From assembly GCA_019454045.1 (NCBI GenBank), contig SKCR01051311.1, positions 17,450 through 81,449 on the forward strand: a stretch of DNA of 64,000 nucleotides, given 5' to 3'. The position numbers and the translations under genes are program-made. Below the pieces are notes generated by a model, which was not told the origin of the DNA, did not search any database, and saw nothing but the letters and a program-made list of their open reading frames with translations. Source of the stretch: Zanthoxylum bungeanum (Eukaryota > Streptophyta > Magnoliopsida > Sapindales > Rutaceae). Position 1 is the first letter of the stretch. Every line of letters starts with the position of its first letter. Positions 63,480-64,000 of this stretch are shown piece by piece.

Positions 63480-64000
63480 ATGACTGGAAAGATTAGCGTC
63501 AGAGACATCGTCATGGGCGATAATGTCTTTAACGGCTCTAATTTTCCAGATTGGGAGATGAATCTCAGGATTGTCCTGGGAACCGAGAAGTTGCTCTATG
63601 TCATAGACAGACCTCTCGGGCCTGAGCCTGGACAGGAGTGGGTTGTTGATCATTAGCTTTGGAAGACTCACAATGATGACAACTCAACTGCTCAATCCTT
63701 CATGCTTGCCGCAATGACCCCTCAATTTCATTGTCAAAATAAGGGATTGGATCCCTACAACATGATGTTGAAATTGAAGGACCTTCATAGATCTAACCTT
63801 AGATCTCAGAAGTATGAATTGCAGAAGAAGCTCTTTCGCTCTCGCATGTTAGAGGGTACAGCTATCGAGCACTATGTGTCGTAGATGATTGCTGACATTG
63901 AACAGCTAAGTCAGCTGGGCATAACCTTTGAGGATGAGACTTCCATATATTTGATCTTACAGTCTCTGCTTGACTGCTGGGGCGGGTTCAGCATGAACTA
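63480..64000 (+). pseudogene. gag: E3 gag, cut by the window end (copy 2)
   Basis: ATG at 63480. The same TAG after V-V-D-H as in copy 1. Here the frame stays open through D-P-Y-N-M-M to a TAG near 63882, showing that the missing A is specific to copy 1. The sequence then continues with the M-I-A-D-I-E-Q-L segment to the window end. Confidence 0.87.

Larger units (their letters stand above)
44664..64000 (+). repeat. Tandem duplication, copy 2 (cut by the window end)
   Basis: This is the second copy of 24902-44663. The junction TTTCATGAAATTG at 44664 joins E3 RT to E0 leader. The copy continues past the window end within E3 gag. Differences from copy 1 are sparse substitutions, the solo LTRs, about 53 bp missing near 60068 and a 26-bp insertion near 60850. 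Confidence 0.93.

Overview
The window is plant nuclear DNA, almost certainly angiosperm heterochromatin made of nested transposable elements. I found no intact host protein gene, no RNA gene and no CRISPR. The plant assignment rests on three things: a Ty3/gypsy Tat-lineage pol with a second, archaeal-type RNase H; several Ty1/copia elements with the TGGTATCAGAG primer site and AGTGGGAGAT polypurine tract typical of plants; and a BED-finger hAT transposase relic. The sequence does not name a species.

Layout. (1) 1-9157 is a minus-strand Tat-type gypsy element, 'A': a 3' LTR cut by the window edge (1-413), an internal region with a broken gag but nearly no pol (414-5660), and a 3.5 kb 5' LTR (5661-9157) with internal tandem repeats. 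It sits inside the pol of a plus-strand relative, 'B', whose pol (9158-12541), repeat-rich 3' UTR and short, diverged 3' LTR (13301 to about 14360) follow. (2) 14361-17641 holds unassigned AT-rich DNA, a small inverted-repeat element, an LTR-like tail and a degenerate hAT transposase on the minus strand. (3) 17642-29125 is a minus-strand copia element, 'E0', whose 5' LTR is split by solo LTR 'S1'. (4) 29126-44663 holds plus-strand copia pieces nested in one another: 'E1' (29126-35159), the pol and LTR remnant of 'E2' (35160-37681) and 'E3' (from 37682), a close relative of E0. (5) At 44664 the sequence jumps from E3 reverse transcriptase back to E0 leader, and the whole 24902-44663 block repeats to the right window edge. 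This is a direct tandem duplication with a unit of about 19.8 kb. Since the duplication, copy 1 carries S1, and copy 2 carries solo LTRs 'S2' and 'S3'. All three have perfect 5-bp target-site duplications.

The coding regions are gag-pol polyproteins (capsid/nucleocapsid, protease, integrase, reverse transcriptase, RNase H) in all stages of decay. No element has an uninterrupted gag-pol, so any mobility would need proteins supplied by relatives. The more interesting signals are non-coding: an array of short hairpins with three-base loops in the E0/E3/S LTRs, a conserved LTR splice donor paired with an acceptor before gag, and a four-fold TTGGCCAA-centred leader repeat. All alignments were done by eye, so identity levels and some boundaries are approximate.
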